Shown here: positions 7,974 through 18,038 of the stretch, piece after piece
Numbering within the stretch: position 1 is the stretch's first letter
Layout: every line of letters starts with the position of its first letter
Source: Microbacterium galbinum
GTDB lineage: Bacteria; Actinomycetota; Actinomycetes; Actinomycetales; Microbacteriaceae
Reading direction: 5' to 3'
Assembly (NCBI RefSeq): GCF_023091225.1
Contig: NZ_JAHWXM010000002.1
Coordinates: forward strand, 434,001 to 498,000
Length of the DNA: 64,000 bases
Made by a program: the position numbers and the translations under genes
The notes under the pieces: model-generated
The model's input: the letters and a program-made list of their open reading frames with translations, nothing else
Database searches by the model: none
What the model was told of the DNA's origin: nothing

Positions 7974-9292
7974 CGGAGGAGCCCTTCGTAGTGACGCTGC
8001 TGCAGCTGGGCGTCGATCTGCTTGACCGTCTCGAGACCCACACCGACGATGATGAGAATCGACGCGCCACCGAACGGGAAGTTCTGGTTGGCACCGACCG
8101 TCGCCAGGGCGATCAGCGGGATGAGGGCGATCAGACCCAGGTAGATCGAGCCCGGCAGCGTGATGCGCGTCAGGACGTAGTCGAGGTACTCGGCGGTCGG
8201 ACGACCCGCGCGGATGCCGGGGATGAAACCGCCGTACTTCTTCATGTTGTCGGCGACCTCGACCGGGTTGAACGTGATCGCGACGTAGAAGTAGGTGAAG
8301 CCGATGATGAGCAGGAAGTACGCCGCCATGTAGATCGGGTGGTTGCCCGTGGTGAAGTACGTGCTGATCCAGGTGACCCACGCGGCGGGCGTCGAGCCGT
8401 CCTGCGGGGTGTTGAACTGCGCGATGAGCGCGGGGATGTACAGCAGCGACGAGGCGAAGATGACCGGGATCACACCCGCCATGTTGACCTTGATCGGGAT
8501 GTAGGTGTTCGTGCCGCCGTAGGTACGGCGTCCGACCATCCGCTTGGCGTACTGCACCGGGATGCGCCGCTGCGACTGCTCGACGAACACGACGAGACCC
8601 ATGACGATGATTCCGACGAGCAGCACGAGCAGGAAGACCTCGAAGCCCTTCGTCTGCCAGATGAGGCTCATCGCGCCGGGGAAGGTCGCGGCGATCGAGG
8701 TGAAGATGAGGAGCGACATGCCGTTGCCGACGCCGCGCTCGGTGACCAGCTCGGCGAACCACATGATGAGGCCGGTACCGGCGGTCATCGCCATGATGAT
8801 GAGCAGCTGTGCCCACCAGACGTCGTTCGTGAGCAGGTTCTGGCAGGCCGCGAGATCGGTCGTGCCGAACAGCTGGCCGCTGCGCGCGACGGTGACGAGA
8901 GTCGTCGACTGCAGCAGCGCGAGGGCGATGGTGAGGTAACGCGTGTACTGGGTGAGGCGGGCCTGGCCGGCCTGGCCTTCCTTGTGCAGCGCCTCGAAGT
9001 GCGGGATGACCACTCGCAGGAGCTGCGTGATGATCGTCGCGGTGATGTAGGGCATGACACCCAGCGCGAAGATCGACAGCTGCAGGAGTGCGCCACCCGA
9101 GAAGAGGTTGACCAGACCGAGAAGACCCTCGGTCCCGTTGTTGGCTGCGAGGCACTCCTCGACGTTCGGGAAGTTCACGAACGGAGCGGGAACGTTGGAG
9201 CCGAGTCGGTAGATGGCGATGATGGCCAGGGTGAAACCGATCTTCCGACGCAGGTCGGGAGTGCGGAAGATCCGCGCGATGGCGCTAAACAA
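7970..9292 (-). CDS. secY: Protein translocase channel subunit SecY
   Basis: Central pore of the Sec translocon in the plasma membrane. The 440-residue protein has ten predicted membrane spans, begins [18 protein letters not shown] and contains the conserved cytoplasmic loop [20 protein letters not shown] (near 245-264). The start is TTG at 9292, supported by a perfect AGGAGG seven bases upstream. A hairpin terminator (9384-9410) separates it from rplO, so secY-adk-map probably has its own promoter in the 90-base gap. Its stop overlaps adk by four bases. Confidence 0.98.
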   Translation of the reverse strand: MFSAIARIFRTPDLRRKIGFTLAIIAIYRLGSNVPAPFVNFPNVEECLAANNGTEGLLGLVNLFSGGALLQLSIFALGVMPYITATIITQLLRVVIPHFEALHKEGQAGQARLTQYTRYLTIALALLQSTTLVTVARSGQLFGTTDLAACQNLLTNDVWWAQLLIIMAMTAGTGLIMWFAELVTERGVGNGMSLLIFTSIAATFPGAMSLIWQTKGFEVFLLVLLVGIIVMGLVVFVEQSQRRIPVQYAKRMVGRRTYGGTNTYIPIKVNMAGVIPVIFASSLLYIPALIAQFNTPQDGSTPAAWVTWISTYFTTGNHPIYMAAYFLLIIGFTYFYVAITFNPVEVADNMKKYGGFIPGIRAGRPTAEYLDYVLTRITLPGSIYLGLIALIPLIALATVGANQNFPFGGASILIIVGVGLETVKQIDAQLQQRHYEGLLR

Positions 9293-9383
9293 GAACGTGC
9301 CTCCTGAAAGGGGTTGCCGCGACCGATGGGCGGCTGAAAGACCAGAGTAACCTAAACGCGGTTCTCGGCATCCATGTGCACAG

Positions 9384-9410
9384 AAGGGGCCGGAGAATCT
9401 CCGACCCCTT
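9384..9410 (-). terminator. Terminator hairpin between rplO and secY
   Basis: Twelve-base stem AAGGGGTCGGAG/CTCCGGCCCCTT (one wobble) with a three-base loop, just past the rplO stop, then TTCTG. It splits the spc genes from secY-adk-map. Confidence 0.65.
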
Positions 9411-9421
9411 CCCTGCTGTGG

Positions 9422-10057
9422 TTACTTGACGGAACCGCCCGCAGCCACGATCTTCTGCTCGGCAGAACCCGAGACCTTGTCGACCGCGACGGTGAGCTTC
9501 ACGGCGATGTCGCCGTTGCCCAGAACCTTGACCTTCTCGTTCTTCCGAACCGCACCCTTGGCGACCAGGTCGCTGATGGTGACGTCTCCACCCTGGGGGT
9601 AGAGCTCCGCGAGCTTCTCCAGGTTCACGACCTGGTACTCGACGCGGAACGGGTTCTTGAACCCGCGCAGCTTCGGGGTGCGCATGTGCAGCGGCATCTG
9701 CCCACCCTCGAAACCGACGCGAACGGTGTTGCGAGCCTTGGTGCCCTTGGTTCCACGACCGGCGGTCTTACCCTTCGAGCCCTCACCACGGCCGACGCGA
9801 GTCTTGGCGGTGTTGGATCCGGGGACGGGACGCAGGTGGTGCACCTTCAGCACGCCGGGACGCGATGCCGGAGCATCCGCCTTCGGCGCAGCCTTCTTGG
9901 CAGCCGGCTTCTTGGCGGTAGCCTCCGCCTTGGCGTCGTCCGCAGCGGTCTTGGCCGGAGCCTTCTTCGCGGCGGGCTTCTTCTCGGCGGCGGCCTTGGG
10001 GGCAGCAGCCTTCTTCGTGGCCTTCTCGGCCTCGACGGCCTCGTTCTTCTCAGCCAT
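9422..10057 (-). CDS. rplO: 50S ribosomal protein L15 with Lys/Ala-rich N-terminal extension
   Basis: Late-assembling large-subunit protein. Residues from about 68 onward are a normal L15: [13 protein letters not shown], then the glycine-rich [17 protein letters not shown] and the C-terminal domain. The first 67 residues are an added Ala/Lys/Glu low-complexity segment (KKAAAPKAA-, [12 protein letters not shown] repeats) that is basic and probably disordered. Total 211 residues against about 145-155 normally. The ATG at 10057 shares its first base with the rpmD stop codon. The tail resembles histone H1-like or mycobacterial HupB-like basic tails in composition only. Confidence 0.96.
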   Translation of the reverse strand: MAEKNEAVEAEKATKKAAAPKAAAEKKPAAKKAPAKTAADDAKAEATAKKPAAKKAAPKADAPASRPGVLKVHHLRPVPGSNTAKTRVGRGEGSKGKTAGRGTKGTKARNTVRVGFEGGQMPLHMRTPKLRGFKNPFRVEYQVVNLEKLAELYPQGGDVTISDLVAKGAVRKNEKVKVLGNGDIAVKLTVAVDKVSGSAEQKIVAAGGSVK

Positions 10058-10242
10058 TAGTCGATCTCCTCAACCTTGACGAGGTGTGCGACGGTCTTGA
10101 CGTAACCGCGCGTCTGCGCGTCGTCGGGGCGGACGGTGGTGTCACCGATCCGCTTGAGACCGAGGCTGCGCAGCGTGTCGCGCTGGTTCTGCTTCTCGCT
10201 CACCTTGGACTTGATCTGCGTGACCTTGAGCCGGGCGGCCAT
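10057..10242 (-). CDS. rpmD: 50S ribosomal protein L30
   Basis: A 61-residue ferredoxin-like large-subunit protein starting [15 protein letters not shown] and ending [11 protein letters not shown], with the family motif [16 protein letters not shown]. The ATG at 10242 overlaps the rpsE stop by one base and its stop overlaps rplO by one base. Confidence 0.97.
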   Translation of the reverse strand: MAARLKVTQIKSKVSEKQNQRDTLRSLGLKRIGDTTVRPDDAQTRGYVKTVAHLVKVEEID

Positions 10243-10943
10243 CAGGCACCTACCTTCTGTGCGGCGATGGCCTCGGCCTCGGCGCGGACAAGACGCGCCG
10301 GTGCCACCTGGTCGAACTCGAGGCCACGACGCGCGGCGACCGCACGGGGCTCCTCGAGCTGCTTCAGGGCGGCGACGGTCGCGTGCACGATGTTGATCGT
10401 GTTCGACGAACCGAGCGACTTCGACAGGACGTCGTGGATGCCGGCGCACTCGAGCACGGCGCGGACGGGACCACCGGCGATAACTCCGGTACCGGCGGCA
10501 GCCGGACGCAGCAGCACGACACCGGCCGCAGCCTCACCCTGCACGGGGTGCGGGATGGTGCTGCCGACGCGCGGAACGCGGAAGAAGTTGCGCTTGGCCT
10601 CTTCGACACCCTTCGAGATCGCCAGAGGGACCTCACGGGCCTTGCCGTAGCCGACGCCCACCAGACCGTTGCCGTCACCGACGACCACGAGAGCGGTGAA
10701 GCTGAAGCGACGACCACCCTTCACGACCTTCGAGACGCGGTTGATGGTGACGACGCGCTCCAGGAACTGGTTGTCACCACGGTCGCGCGAGTTGCGGTCG
10801 CGGCCACCCTGGTTGCGGTCACCGCGGCCACCGCGACGACCGTCGCGCTGGTCGCGAGTCGGCTCTGCCTGCGTGGTGCCGGCGGCCGTCTCGGAAGTGG
10901 CAGCAGCCGCTTCGGTCACTTCGTTCTCCTTGTTGTCACTCAC
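10242..10943 (-). CDS. rpsE: 30S ribosomal protein S5 with extended N-terminus
   Basis: Decoding-fidelity protein of the 30S body, partner of S4 and S8. The S5 core starts near residue 60 ([20 protein letters not shown]) with the dsRNA-binding [14 protein letters not shown], then the C-terminal domain. Ahead of it lies an Ala/Thr/Glu stretch and then an Arg/Gly/Asp-rich stretch ([12 protein letters not shown]). Total 233 residues against about 165 in E. coli. It overlaps rplR by four bases and rpmD by one. Its usual partner gene rpsD is not in this window. Confidence 0.97.
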   Translation of the reverse strand: MSDNKENEVTEAAAATSETAAGTTQAEPTRDQRDGRRGGRGDRNQGGRDRNSRDRGDNQFLERVVTINRVSKVVKGGRRFSFTALVVVGDGNGLVGVGYGKAREVPLAISKGVEEAKRNFFRVPRVGSTIPHPVQGEAAAGVVLLRPAAAGTGVIAGGPVRAVLECAGIHDVLSKSLGSSNTINIVHATVAALKQLEEPRAVAARRGLEFDQVAPARLVRAEAEAIAAQKVGA

Positions 10944-11299
10944 AGTGCCAGACCCCCTTCGCGGGCGCCATCGGCGATGGCGGCGACACGACCGGCGTAG
11001 CGGTTACCGCCACGGTCGAACACTGCCTCGGAAACGCCGGCGGCCTTCGCGCGCTCGGCGACGAGCTCGCCGACCTTGCGGGCCTTGGCGGTCTTGTCAC
11101 CCTCGAAGCCGCGCAGGTCGGTCTCGAGCGTCGATGCCGACGCGACGGTGTGACCCTTGCTGTCGTCGACCAGCTGCACGAAGACGTGGCGGGCCGAACG
11201 GTTGACGACGAGGCGCGGACGCACCTCGGTGCCGACGACCTTCTTGCGAAGGCGGGCGTGACGACGCGCGCGGGCGTCGGACTTTGACTTGAGAGCCAT
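10940..11299 (-). CDS. rplR: 50S ribosomal protein L18
   Basis: Carries 5S rRNA into the central protuberance with L5. The 119-residue protein starts [20 protein letters not shown] and has [20 protein letters not shown] and [20 protein letters not shown] near the end, all diagnostic. It lies two bases after rplF and overlaps rpsE by four bases. Confidence 0.98.
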   Translation of the reverse strand: MALKSKSDARARRHARLRKKVVGTEVRPRLVVNRSARHVFVQLVDDSKGHTVASASTLETDLRGFEGDKTAKARKVGELVAERAKAAGVSEAVFDRGGNRYAGRVAAIADGAREGGLAL

Positions 11300-11301
11300 G
11301 G

Positions 11302-11838
11302 TTACTTACCACTCTTTCCGGCCTTGCGACGCACGTTCTCGCCGGCGTAGCGGACGCCCTTGCCCTTGTAGGGCTCCGGCTTACGGATCTTGCGGATGTT
11401 GGCAGCTGCCTCGCCGACAGCCTGCTTGTCGATACCGCTGACGGTGAGCTTGTTCGTGCCCTCGACCGTGAGCGTGATCCCCGCCGGCGGGTCGATCAGG
11501 ACCGGGTGCGAGAAGCCGAGAGCGAACTCGACCGAGCCGCCCTTCTGCTGGACGCGGTAACCGGTGCCGACGACCTCGAGACCCTTGGTGTAGCCCTGGG
11601 TCACGCCGATGATGTTGTTGTTGATGAGCGTGCGGGTCAGGCCGTGAAGCGACCGGGACTCGCGCTCGTCGTCGGGACGGGTGACCAGAACCTGGTTCTC
11701 CTCGACCGCGACCTCGATGGGGCTGGCCACCATGAGGGTGAGTTCACCCTTGGGGCCCTTCACCGCGACCTCGCGGCCGGTGACCGAAACGGTCACGCCC
11801 GCGGGAACGTCGATGGGAAGTCGTCCAATACGCGACAT
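11302..11838 (-). CDS. rplF: 50S ribosomal protein L6
   Basis: Sits at the base of the L7/L12 stalk next to the sarcin-ricin loop. The 178-residue, two-domain protein starts [19 protein letters not shown] and ends with the conserved [16 protein letters not shown] and basic terminus. It starts six bases after rpsH. Confidence 0.98.
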   Translation of the reverse strand: MSRIGRLPIDVPAGVTVSVTGREVAVKGPKGELTLMVASPIEVAVEENQVLVTRPDDERESRSLHGLTRTLINNNIIGVTQGYTKGLEVVGTGYRVQQKGGSVEFALGFSHPVLIDPPAGITLTVEGTNKLTVSGIDKQAVGEAAANIRKIRKPEPYKGKGVRYAGENVRRKAGKSGK

Positions 11839-11844
11839 TTCGAA

Positions 11845-12243
11845 TTACCACACGTAGGCGAGAACTTCTCCGCCCACGCCCTTCTGCTCTGCCTGACGGT
11901 CGGTGAGGAGACCGGAGGAGGTGGACAGGATGGCCACGCCGAGGCCGCCGAGGACGCGCGGGAGCTCGGTGGACTTCGCGTAGACGCGGAGGCCGGGCTT
12001 CGACACGCGCTTGATGCCGGCGATCGACCGCTCGCGGTTCGGGCCGTACTTCAGCGTCAGCGTGAGGTTCTGACCCACGCGGGCGTCCGAGGTCTCCCAA
12101 GCGGAGATGTAACCCTCCTGCTGGAGGATCTCGGCGATGTGCGTCTTGAGCTTGCTCGACGGCAGGGTCACGGAATCGTGGTGCGCCGAGTTCGCGTTAC
12201 GCAGACGGGTCAGCAGATCTGCGACCGGGTCTGTCATTGTCAT
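11845..12243 (-). CDS. rpsH: 30S ribosomal protein S8
   Basis: Central-domain assembly protein and the classical translational repressor of the spc operon in E. coli. The 132-residue protein has [14 protein letters not shown] at the N-terminus and ends [25 protein letters not shown]. Two possible ATGs lie two codons apart; the first (12243) is eight bases after AAAGGA and is preferred. The gene follows a 132-base gap after rplE that lacks rpsN and holds a 15-base-pair hairpin, so it may start a new transcript. Confidence 0.97.
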   Translation of the reverse strand: MTMTDPVADLLTRLRNANSAHHDSVTLPSSKLKTHIAEILQQEGYISAWETSDARVGQNLTLTLKYGPNRERSIAGIKRVSKPGLRVYAKSTELPRVLGGLGVAILSTSSGLLTDRQAEQKGVGGEVLAYVW

Positions 12244-12331
12244 TGTTGTTTTCCTTTGTTCATGAGGTTCCGGCTGCCGTTACACGACAGACGGCCTGCG
12301 ATGACACGCAATCTTCAATTGTACGCACACA

Positions 12332-12370
12332 TCGACGGGCTCAGTGACACATGACCACTGAGCCCGTCGA
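12332..12370 (-). terminator. Perfect 15-bp palindrome between rplE and rpsH
   Basis: 12332-12346 pairs exactly with 12356-12370 around a nine-base loop, five bases past the rplE stop. No U tract. The arm CACTGAGCCCGTCGA resembles, from memory, palindromic elements common in Microbacteriaceae genomes, so it may be a REP-type repeat acting as a terminator. rpsN normally occupies this spot. Confidence 0.6.
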
Positions 12371-12375
12371 GGGTG

Positions 12376-12966
12376 TTACGCCTGTGCGTCTTCCGAGCGG
12401 AACGGGAAGCCGAGGTGGCGGAGCAGTGCCCGACCCTCGTCATCCGTCTTCGCGGTGGTGACGACGGTGATGTCGAAACCGCGAACCCGGTCGATCTTGT
12501 CCTGATCGATCTCGTGGAACACGCTCTGCTCCTGGAGACCGAAGGTGTAGTTGCCGTTGCCGTCGAACTGCTTGGCCGAGAGACCGCGGAAGTCGCGGAT
12601 ACGGGGCAGTGCGAGCGAGACGAGGCGGTCCACGAACTCCCACGCGCGGTCACCGCGGAGGGTGACGTGCGCGCCGATGGCCTGGCCCTCGCGCAGCTTG
12701 AACTGCGCGATGGACTTGCGGGCCTTCGTGACGATCGGCTTCTGGCCGGTGATCTTGGTGAGATCGTCGACCGCGCCGTCGATCACCTTGCTGTCGCGAG
12801 CTGCCTCGCCGACACCGGTGTTCACGACGACCTTGACCAGTCCGGGGATCTGCATGACGTTGGCGTAGCCGAACTCGTCCTGCAGAGCCTTCTTGATCTC
12901 GGCGTTGTACTTCGCCTTCAGGCGGGGCTGGATCTTGCCAGCCACCGCGGCGTCGGTGGTTGCCAT
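12376..12966 (-). CDS. rplE: 50S ribosomal protein L5
   Basis: Binds 5S rRNA and forms the bridge to S13 and P-site tRNA. The 196-residue protein contains [13 protein letters not shown] (residues 43-55), [20 protein letters not shown] and the C-terminal domain ending [10 protein letters not shown]. The usual length is about 180-187; the difference is a short N-terminal extension. It starts at the last base of the rplX stop and is followed by the 15-base-pair palindrome. Confidence 0.98.
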   Translation of the reverse strand: MATTDAAVAGKIQPRLKAKYNAEIKKALQDEFGYANVMQIPGLVKVVVNTGVGEAARDSKVIDGAVDDLTKITGQKPIVTKARKSIAQFKLREGQAIGAHVTLRGDRAWEFVDRLVSLALPRIRDFRGLSAKQFDGNGNYTFGLQEQSVFHEIDQDKIDRVRGFDITVVTTAKTDDEGRALLRHLGFPFRSEDAQA

Positions 12967-13325
12967 CAGAGGTCCTTACCTGACTTCTTCGCGAACCGCA
13001 CGCGGACGGTGCGCTTCACGCCGTCCTTCGTCTGCTCCTCGACCCGGTGGCCGACCTTGGTCGGCTTCTTGGTCGAAGGGTCGACGAGTGCGACGTTCGA
13101 GATGTGGATGGGAGCCTCGACGGTCTCGAGGCCACCGGTCTTGGTGCCACGCTGCGTCTGGCCGACGCGGGTGTGCTTGGTGACGTAGTTCACGCCCTCG
13201 ACGATGATGCGGTTGCGCTCGGCAAGGATCTCGAGGACCTTGCCCTGCTTGCCGCGGTCTCCGCCGCGCTCGGGCTTGGCGCCCGTGATGACCTGAACGA
13301 GGTCACCCTTCTTGATCTTCGCCAT
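12966..13325 (-). CDS. rplX: 50S ribosomal protein L24
   Basis: Early assembly initiator of the large subunit. The KOW domain is visible at the start ([20 protein letters not shown], then GKQGKVLEI), followed by [12 protein letters not shown] and the standard [14 protein letters not shown]. 119 residues, slightly longer than E. coli at the C-terminus. Three bases separate it from rplN. Confidence 0.98.
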   Translation of the reverse strand: MAKIKKGDLVQVITGAKPERGGDRGKQGKVLEILAERNRIIVEGVNYVTKHTRVGQTQRGTKTGGLETVEAPIHISNVALVDPSTKKPTKVGHRVEEQTKDGVKRTVRVRFAKKSGKDL

Positions 13326-13328
13326 GAC

Positions 13329-13697
13329 TTAGATAACCTCCGGCGCCAGCGAGACGATCTTCATGAACTTCTTGTCACGAAGCTCACGGCCGACCGGCCC
13401 GAAGATACGGGTGCCGCGGGGCTCCCCGTCGTTCTTCAGGATGACGGCGGCGTTCTCGTCGAACTTGATGTACGAGCCGTCGGGACGGCGCGTGGACTTG
13501 ACGGTGCGGACGATGACCGCCTTGACGACGTCGCCCTTCTTGACGTTGCCGCCCGGGATCGCGTCCTTGACCGTCGCGACGATGGTGTCGCCCACGCCGG
13601 CGTAGCGGCGCTTCGAGCCACCGAGCACGCGGATCGTGAGCAGCTCCTTGGCGCCGGTGTTGTCGGCGACCTTGAGGCGGGACTCCTGCTGAATCAC
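13329..13697 (-). CDS. rplN: 50S ribosomal protein L14
   Basis: A 122-residue subunit-interface protein (bridge B8 region, RsfS binding surface). The sequence [19 protein letters not shown], the central [15 protein letters not shown] and the final [18 protein letters not shown] are diagnostic. Overlaps the rpsQ stop by four bases. Confidence 0.98.
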   Translation of the reverse strand: MIQQESRLKVADNTGAKELLTIRVLGGSKRRYAGVGDTIVATVKDAIPGGNVKKGDVVKAVIVRTVKSTRRPDGSYIKFDENAAVILKNDGEPRGTRIFGPVGRELRDKKFMKIVSLAPEVI

Positions 13698-14014
13698 TTG
13701 GCCTTCTCCAGAATCTCCACCAGACGCCAGCGCTTCGTGGCGCTGAGCGGGCGGGTCTCGTTGATCAGGACCAGGTCGCCGATGCCGGCGGTGTTCGCCT
13801 CATCGTGCGCCTTGACCTTCGAGGTGCGGCGGATGACCTTGCCGTAAAGCGGGTGCTTCACGCGGTCCTCGACCTCGACCACGATGGTCTTGTCCATCTT
13901 GTCGCTGACGACGTAGCCACGACGCGACTTGCGGTACCCACGGGCATCCGCATCACGCACATCGTGAGCAGCGTGCTCAGCCTCGACGGCGGCTTCCTTC
14001 TTGGTGGCCATCAC
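13694..14014 (-). CDS. rpsQ: 30S ribosomal protein S17
   Basis: A primary 16S rRNA-binding protein with an OB fold. The core begins near residue 30 ([20 protein letters not shown]) and continues [19 protein letters not shown]. The total of 106 residues includes an N-terminal Ala/Glu/Asp extension of about 25 residues not present in E. coli S17. It overlaps rpmC and rplN by four bases each. Confidence 0.97.
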   Translation of the reverse strand: MMATKKEAAVEAEHAAHDVRDADARGYRKSRRGYVVSDKMDKTIVVEVEDRVKHPLYGKVIRRTSKVKAHDEANTAGIGDLVLINETRPLSATKRWRLVEILEKAK

Positions 14015-14328
14015 TCAGCCTCTTCCTTCACGGCGTCGTCGGCGGCATCCGCCTTCTTCGCCTTCGACTTGGACGCCTTCTTGGCCGGAGCCTCGACCGG
14101 AGCGGGCGTCGCACGGATGCCCAGCTCGCGCTCGCGGATCACGGTGTAGAGACGCGCGATGTCGCGCTTGACGGCGCGGATGCGGCCGTGGCTCTCCAGC
14201 TGGCCGGTGGCCGACTGGAAACGGAGGTTGAACAGCTCCTCCTTGGCCTTGCGCAGCTCCTCAACGAGGCGCTGGTCTTCGAACGTGTCGAGCTCTGCCG
14301 GAGCGAGCTCCTTGGTGCCGATCGCCAT
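14011..14328 (-). CDS. rpmC: 50S ribosomal protein L29 with C-terminal tail
   Basis: Lies beside the polypeptide exit and forms part of the docking site for trigger factor and SRP with L23. The L29 helical hairpin is residues 7 to 72 ([20 protein letters not shown], then [19 protein letters not shown]), after which comes a tail of about 35 residues, first Lys/Ala-rich ([10 protein letters not shown]) then acidic. Total 105 against about 65 in E. coli. It overlaps rplP by one base. Confidence 0.97.
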   Translation of the reverse strand: MAIGTKELAPAELDTFEDQRLVEELRKAKEELFNLRFQSATGQLESHGRIRAVKRDIARLYTVIRERELGIRATPAPVEAPAKKASKSKAKKADAADDAVKEEAE

Positions 14329-14747
14329 TACGCGTCGCCCTCCTCGCGCTTGATGATGCGTGCCTTCAGCGGCAGCTTGTGAATGGCTCGCGTGAGTGCC
14401 TCACGGGCGAGCTGCTCGTCGACACCGGCGACCTCGAAGAGGACGCGACCCGGCTTGACGTTGGCGACCCACCACTCGGGGGAACCCTTACCGGAACCCA
14501 TGCGGGTCTCGGCAGGCTTCTTCGTGAGCGGACGGTCGGGGTAGATGTTGATCCACACCTTGCCACCACGCTTGATGTGACGGGTCATCGCGATACGAGC
14601 GGACTCGATCTGACGGTTCGTCACGTAAGCGGGCGTGAGGGCCTGGATGCCGAAGTCACCGAAGGAGACCTTCGTGCCACCGGTGGCCTGACCCGAGCGA
14701 CCCGGGTGGTGCTGCTTGCGGAACTTGACCTTACGGGGAATAAGCAT
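14328..14747 (-). CDS. rplP: 50S ribosomal protein L16
   Basis: Helps build the A-site and the peptidyl-transferase region. The 139-residue protein starts [16 protein letters not shown] and has [20 protein letters not shown], the conserved loop near the A-site tRNA. Stop and start codons overlap by one base with rpmC and rpsC. Confidence 0.98.
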   Translation of the reverse strand: MLIPRKVKFRKQHHPGRSGQATGGTKVSFGDFGIQALTPAYVTNRQIESARIAMTRHIKRGGKVWINIYPDRPLTKKPAETRMGSGKGSPEWWVANVKPGRVLFEVAGVDEQLAREALTRAIHKLPLKARIIKREEGDA

Positions 14748-15502
14748 CAGGCAGACGCTCCTTCTGCAACAGGTGCCTCGTTGCGCGGGGCACGGCGGCG
14801 GTCGCCACCACGGTCGTCACGACGAGCCTTGGGTGCGTTGGCCTGCTCGCGAGCGAGCTCCTTCGCGGTCAGGTCGCCCTTGTAGATCCAGACCTTGACG
14901 CCGATGCGGCCGAAGGTGGTCTTGGCCTCGTAGAAGCCGTAGTCGATGTTCGCACGGAGCGTGTGCAGCGGCACACGACCCTCGCGGTAGAACTCCGACC
15001 GGCTCATCTCCGCGCCGCCGAGGCGGCCGGAGACCTGGATGCGGATGCCCTTGGCACCGGCGCGCTGGGCGCCCTGCAGGCCCTTGCGCATCGCGCGGCG
15101 GAAGGCCACACGTGCGGAGAGCTGCTCGGCGATTCCCTGTGCGACCAGCTGAGCGTCGGCCTCGGGGTTCTTGACCTCGAGGATGTTCAGCTGGATCTGC
15201 TTGCCGCTGAGCTTCTCGAGGTCGCCGCGGATGCGCTCGGCCTCGGCGCCACGACGACCGATCACGATGCCCGGACGGGCGGTGTGGATGTCGACGCGGA
15301 CGCGGTCACGGGTGCGCTCGATCTCGATGTTCGAGACACCGGCGCGGTCGAGCTGCGTCTTCAGCAGGTTGCGGATCTTGATGTCCTCGGCGACGTAGTC
15401 GGCGTAACGCTGACCCGGCTTCGTCGAGTCCGAGAACCAGCGCGACACGTGGTCCGTGGTGATGCCGAGACGGAAGCCGTACGGGTTTACCTTCTGTCCC
15501 AT
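14747..15502 (-). CDS. rpsC: 30S ribosomal protein S3
   Basis: Forms the mRNA entry channel with S4 and S5. The 251-residue protein starts [18 protein letters not shown]; a KH domain with [15 protein letters not shown] sits at about 78-92, and the C-terminal domain contains [20 protein letters not shown]. It ends with a disordered Arg/Asp-rich tail of about 30 residues. Overlaps its neighbours by one base. Confidence 0.98.
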   Translation of the reverse strand: MGQKVNPYGFRLGITTDHVSRWFSDSTKPGQRYADYVAEDIKIRNLLKTQLDRAGVSNIEIERTRDRVRVDIHTARPGIVIGRRGAEAERIRGDLEKLSGKQIQLNILEVKNPEADAQLVAQGIAEQLSARVAFRRAMRKGLQGAQRAGAKGIRIQVSGRLGGAEMSRSEFYREGRVPLHTLRANIDYGFYEAKTTFGRIGVKVWIYKGDLTAKELAREQANAPKARRDDRGGDRRRAPRNEAPVAEGASA

Positions 15503-15900
15503 TACTTGCTCGCCTTCTTGTTGCTGTCACCGGCAGCGGGCGCAGCCGCCTCCGGCGTCGAGAGCACGACCGTGATGTGGCTCGTGCGCTTCTTGATCTG
15601 GAAAGCGCGACCCTGTGCACGGGGCTGGAAACGCTTGAGCGTCGTGCCCTCGTCGACGTACGCGTTGGCCACGTACAGGTCCTGCTCGTCGAGGTACTCG
15701 CCGTCGCGATCCGCCTTCACCTGTGCGTTGGCCATGGCCGACGCGACAAGCTTGTAGATCGGCTCACTGGCGCTCTGCTGTGCGAACTTGAGGATCGCGA
15801 GAGCTTCCTGGGCCTGCTTGCCCTTGATGAGCGCGACGACACGACGAGCCTTCTGCGGGGTCACGCGGATGTGCTTCACGCGTGCGATCGATTCGACCAT
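15502..15900 (-). CDS. rplV: 50S ribosomal protein L22
   Basis: Its beta-hairpin lines the exit tunnel and, with L4, forms the constriction where macrolides bind. The 132-residue protein has [17 protein letters not shown], the hairpin region with [20 protein letters not shown], and a short Ala/Lys tail. One-base overlaps with rpsC and rpsS. Confidence 0.98.
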   Translation of the reverse strand: MVESIARVKHIRVTPQKARRVVALIKGKQAQEALAILKFAQQSASEPIYKLVASAMANAQVKADRDGEYLDEQDLYVANAYVDEGTTLKRFQPRAQGRAFQIKKRTSHITVVLSTPEAAAPAAGDSNKKASK

Positions 15901-16181
15901 TAGCGGCGCCGCCCCTTCTTGTCGTCCTTCTCGTGGCCGCGGAAGGTGCGGGTGGGCGCGAACTCGCCCAGCTTGTGACCGACCATGGTCTCGGAGACGA
16001 ACACAGGAATGTGCTTGCGTCCGTCGTGGACCGCGATCGTGTGACCCAGCATGGCCGGGATGATCATGGACCGGCGGGACCAGGTCTTGATGACGTTCTT
16101 GGTGCCGGCTTCGTTCTGCACGACCACCTTGCGAAGCAGGTGCTCGTCGACGAAGGGGCCCTTCTTAAGACTGCGAGGCAT
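15900..16181 (-). CDS. rpsS: 30S ribosomal protein S19
   Basis: A 93-residue head protein near the A-site finger bridge. The sequence [19 protein letters not shown], then [20 protein letters not shown] and [18 protein letters not shown], is fully canonical. It starts 12 bases after rplB. Confidence 0.98.
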   Translation of the reverse strand: MPRSLKKGPFVDEHLLRKVVVQNEAGTKNVIKTWSRRSMIIPAMLGHTIAVHDGRKHIPVFVSETMVGHKLGEFAPTRTFRGHEKDDKKGRRR

Positions 16182-16193
16182 CTTCTCTTACTC

Positions 16194-17033
16194 CTACTTG
16201 CGCTTCTTGCCGGCGTTACGACGACGCACGATGTACTTGTCGCTTTCCTTGTTGGCGTGACGGGTGCGACCCTCAGCCTGACCCCACGGGGAGACCGGGT
16301 GACGACCACCGGAGGTCTTACCCTCACCACCACCGTGCGGGTGGTCGACCGGGTTCATGGCGACACCACGCACGGTCGGGCGAACGCCCTTCCAGCGCAT
16401 ACGGCCGGCCTTACCCCAGTTGATGTTCGACTGCTCGGCGTTGCCGACCTCGCCGATGGTCGCGCGGCAGCGCGCATCGACGTTGCGGATCTCGCCCGAG
16501 GGCAGACGCAGCTGGGCGTAGGGGCCGTCCTTGGCGACGAGACGGACGGATGCTCCGGCCGAACGCGCCATCTTCGCGCCGCCGCCGGGGCGGAGCTCGA
16601 TCGCGTGGATGACGGTACCCGTCGGGATGTTCTTCAGCGGGAGGTTGTTTCCCGGCTTGATGTCGGCACCCGCGCCGGACTCGATGATGTCGCCCTGCTT
16701 CAGCTTCGCCGGAGCGAGGATGTAGCGCTTCTCACCGTCGAAGTAGTGCAGCAGCGCGATGCGAGCCGTGCGGTTGGGGTCGTACTCGATGTGAGCGACC
16801 TTGGCGTTCACGCCGTCCTTGTCATTGCGACGGAAGTCGATGACGCGGTACTGGCGCTTGTGGCCACCACCGATGTGACGGGTCGTGATGCGCCCCTGGT
16901 TGTTACGACCACCGGTCTTCGAGAGCGGGCGCAGCAGCGACTTCTCCGGCGTCGATCGGGTGATCTCGGCGAAGTCAGCCACCGACGAGCCGCGACGGCC
17001 CGGGGTCGTGGGCTTGTACTTGCGAATTGCCAT
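16194..17033 (-). CDS. rplB: 50S ribosomal protein L2
   Basis: Largest of the primary 23S rRNA-binding proteins, needed for subunit joining and peptidyl transfer. The 279-residue protein has the C-terminal loop [20 protein letters not shown] with the conserved essential histidine, and the OB/SH3 domains upstream. The length is normal. It follows rplW after 20 bases. Confidence 0.98.
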   Translation of the reverse strand: MAIRKYKPTTPGRRGSSVADFAEITRSTPEKSLLRPLSKTGGRNNQGRITTRHIGGGHKRQYRVIDFRRNDKDGVNAKVAHIEYDPNRTARIALLHYFDGEKRYILAPAKLKQGDIIESGAGADIKPGNNLPLKNIPTGTVIHAIELRPGGGAKMARSAGASVRLVAKDGPYAQLRLPSGEIRNVDARCRATIGEVGNAEQSNINWGKAGRMRWKGVRPTVRGVAMNPVDHPHGGGEGKTSGGRHPVSPWGQAEGRTRHANKESDKYIVRRRNAGKKRK

Positions 17034-17053
17034 GATTGTCCTTATCCCCCGGA

Positions 17054-17377
17054 TCAGCCGATTGCCGTGAAGATGTCGATGGTGCCCGACTTCAGGGTCA
17101 CGATGGCGCGCTTGGTGTCCTTGCGCTTGCCGGTGCCGAAGCGGGTGCGACGGGCCTTGCCGACGCGGTTGAGCGTATTGACGGACGCGACCTTGACGCC
17201 GAAGATCTTCTCGATGGCGAGCTTGATCTCGGTCTTCGAAGCACGCGGGTCGACGAGGAAGGTGTACTTGCCCTCATCGATCAGGCCGTAGCTCTTCTCG
17301 GACACGACCGGCTTCAGGATGACGTCGCGCGGGTCCTTGTTCAGGGCCGTCTGGAGAACAGATGCCTGCTCGCTCAT
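17054..17377 (-). CDS. rplW: 50S ribosomal protein L23
   Basis: Exit-tunnel rim protein and the dock for trigger factor and SRP. The 107-residue protein has [20 protein letters not shown] and [20 protein letters not shown], the family hallmarks. A 14-residue N-terminal stretch before the core contains no other start. It overlaps the rplD stop by four bases (ATGA). Confidence 0.97.
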   Translation of the reverse strand: MSEQASVLQTALNKDPRDVILKPVVSEKSYGLIDEGKYTFLVDPRASKTEIKLAIEKIFGVKVASVNTLNRVGKARRTRFGTGKRKDTKRAIVTLKSGTIDIFTAIG

Positions 17378-18036
17378 GCGGAGACCTCCTGGTTGGCGCC
17401 GGACTTGGAGGCGATGAAGCCTTCGAGCGCGGCCTGGGTGAAGACGATGTCGTCGGAGACGAGCACGTCGTAGGCGTTGAGCTGGTCGAACGACAGCAGG
17501 TGCACGTGACCGAGGTTGCGCAGGCTCTTGAGCGCGAGCTCGTCGCCGCGCTCGATGACGACCAGCACGTTCTTGGACGTGGCGACCTGGCCGAGGAAGC
17601 CCGCGGCTGCCTTGGTCGAGGGCGAGCCCTCGGAGCCGAAGCTGTCGATCGCGTGCAGGCGGTCGCCGCGGAAGCGGTCGCTGAGCGCACCCAGGAGGGC
17701 GGCGGCGATCATCTTCTTGGGCGTGCGCTGCGAGTAGTCGCGCGGCTTGGGGCCGTGCACGATGCCACCACCGGTCATGTGCGGCGCGCGGATGGAACCC
17801 TGACGGGCGTTACCCGTGCCCTTCTGCTTGAAGGGCTTGCGGCCGGCACCGGAGACCTCACCGCGACGCTTGGTCGAGTGGGTTCCCTGGCGAGCCGCCG
17901 CGAGCTGCGCGACGACGACCTGGTGGATCAGCGGAATGTTCGTCTTGACGTCGAACAGCGCGGCGGGAAGCTCGATCGAGCCTGCCTTCTTGCCGTCTGC
18001 CTTGAGGACGTCGAGCGCGAGAGTCGAGTCAGCCAT
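17374..18036 (-). CDS. rplD: 50S ribosomal protein L4
   Basis: Lines the exit tunnel and in E. coli represses the S10 operon; this regulatory role is not shown here. The 220-residue protein contains the extended loop [20 protein letters not shown] and [20 protein letters not shown] that reaches the tunnel constriction. Starts two bases after rplC and overlaps rplW by four. Confidence 0.98.
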   Translation of the reverse strand: MADSTLALDVLKADGKKAGSIELPAALFDVKTNIPLIHQVVVAQLAAARQGTHSTKRRGEVSGAGRKPFKQKGTGNARQGSIRAPHMTGGGIVHGPKPRDYSQRTPKKMIAAALLGALSDRFRGDRLHAIDSFGSEGSPSTKAAAGFLGQVATSKNVLVVIERGDELALKSLRNLGHVHLLSFDQLNAYDVLVSDDIVFTQAALEGFIASKSGANQEVSA

Positions 18037-18038
18037 GA

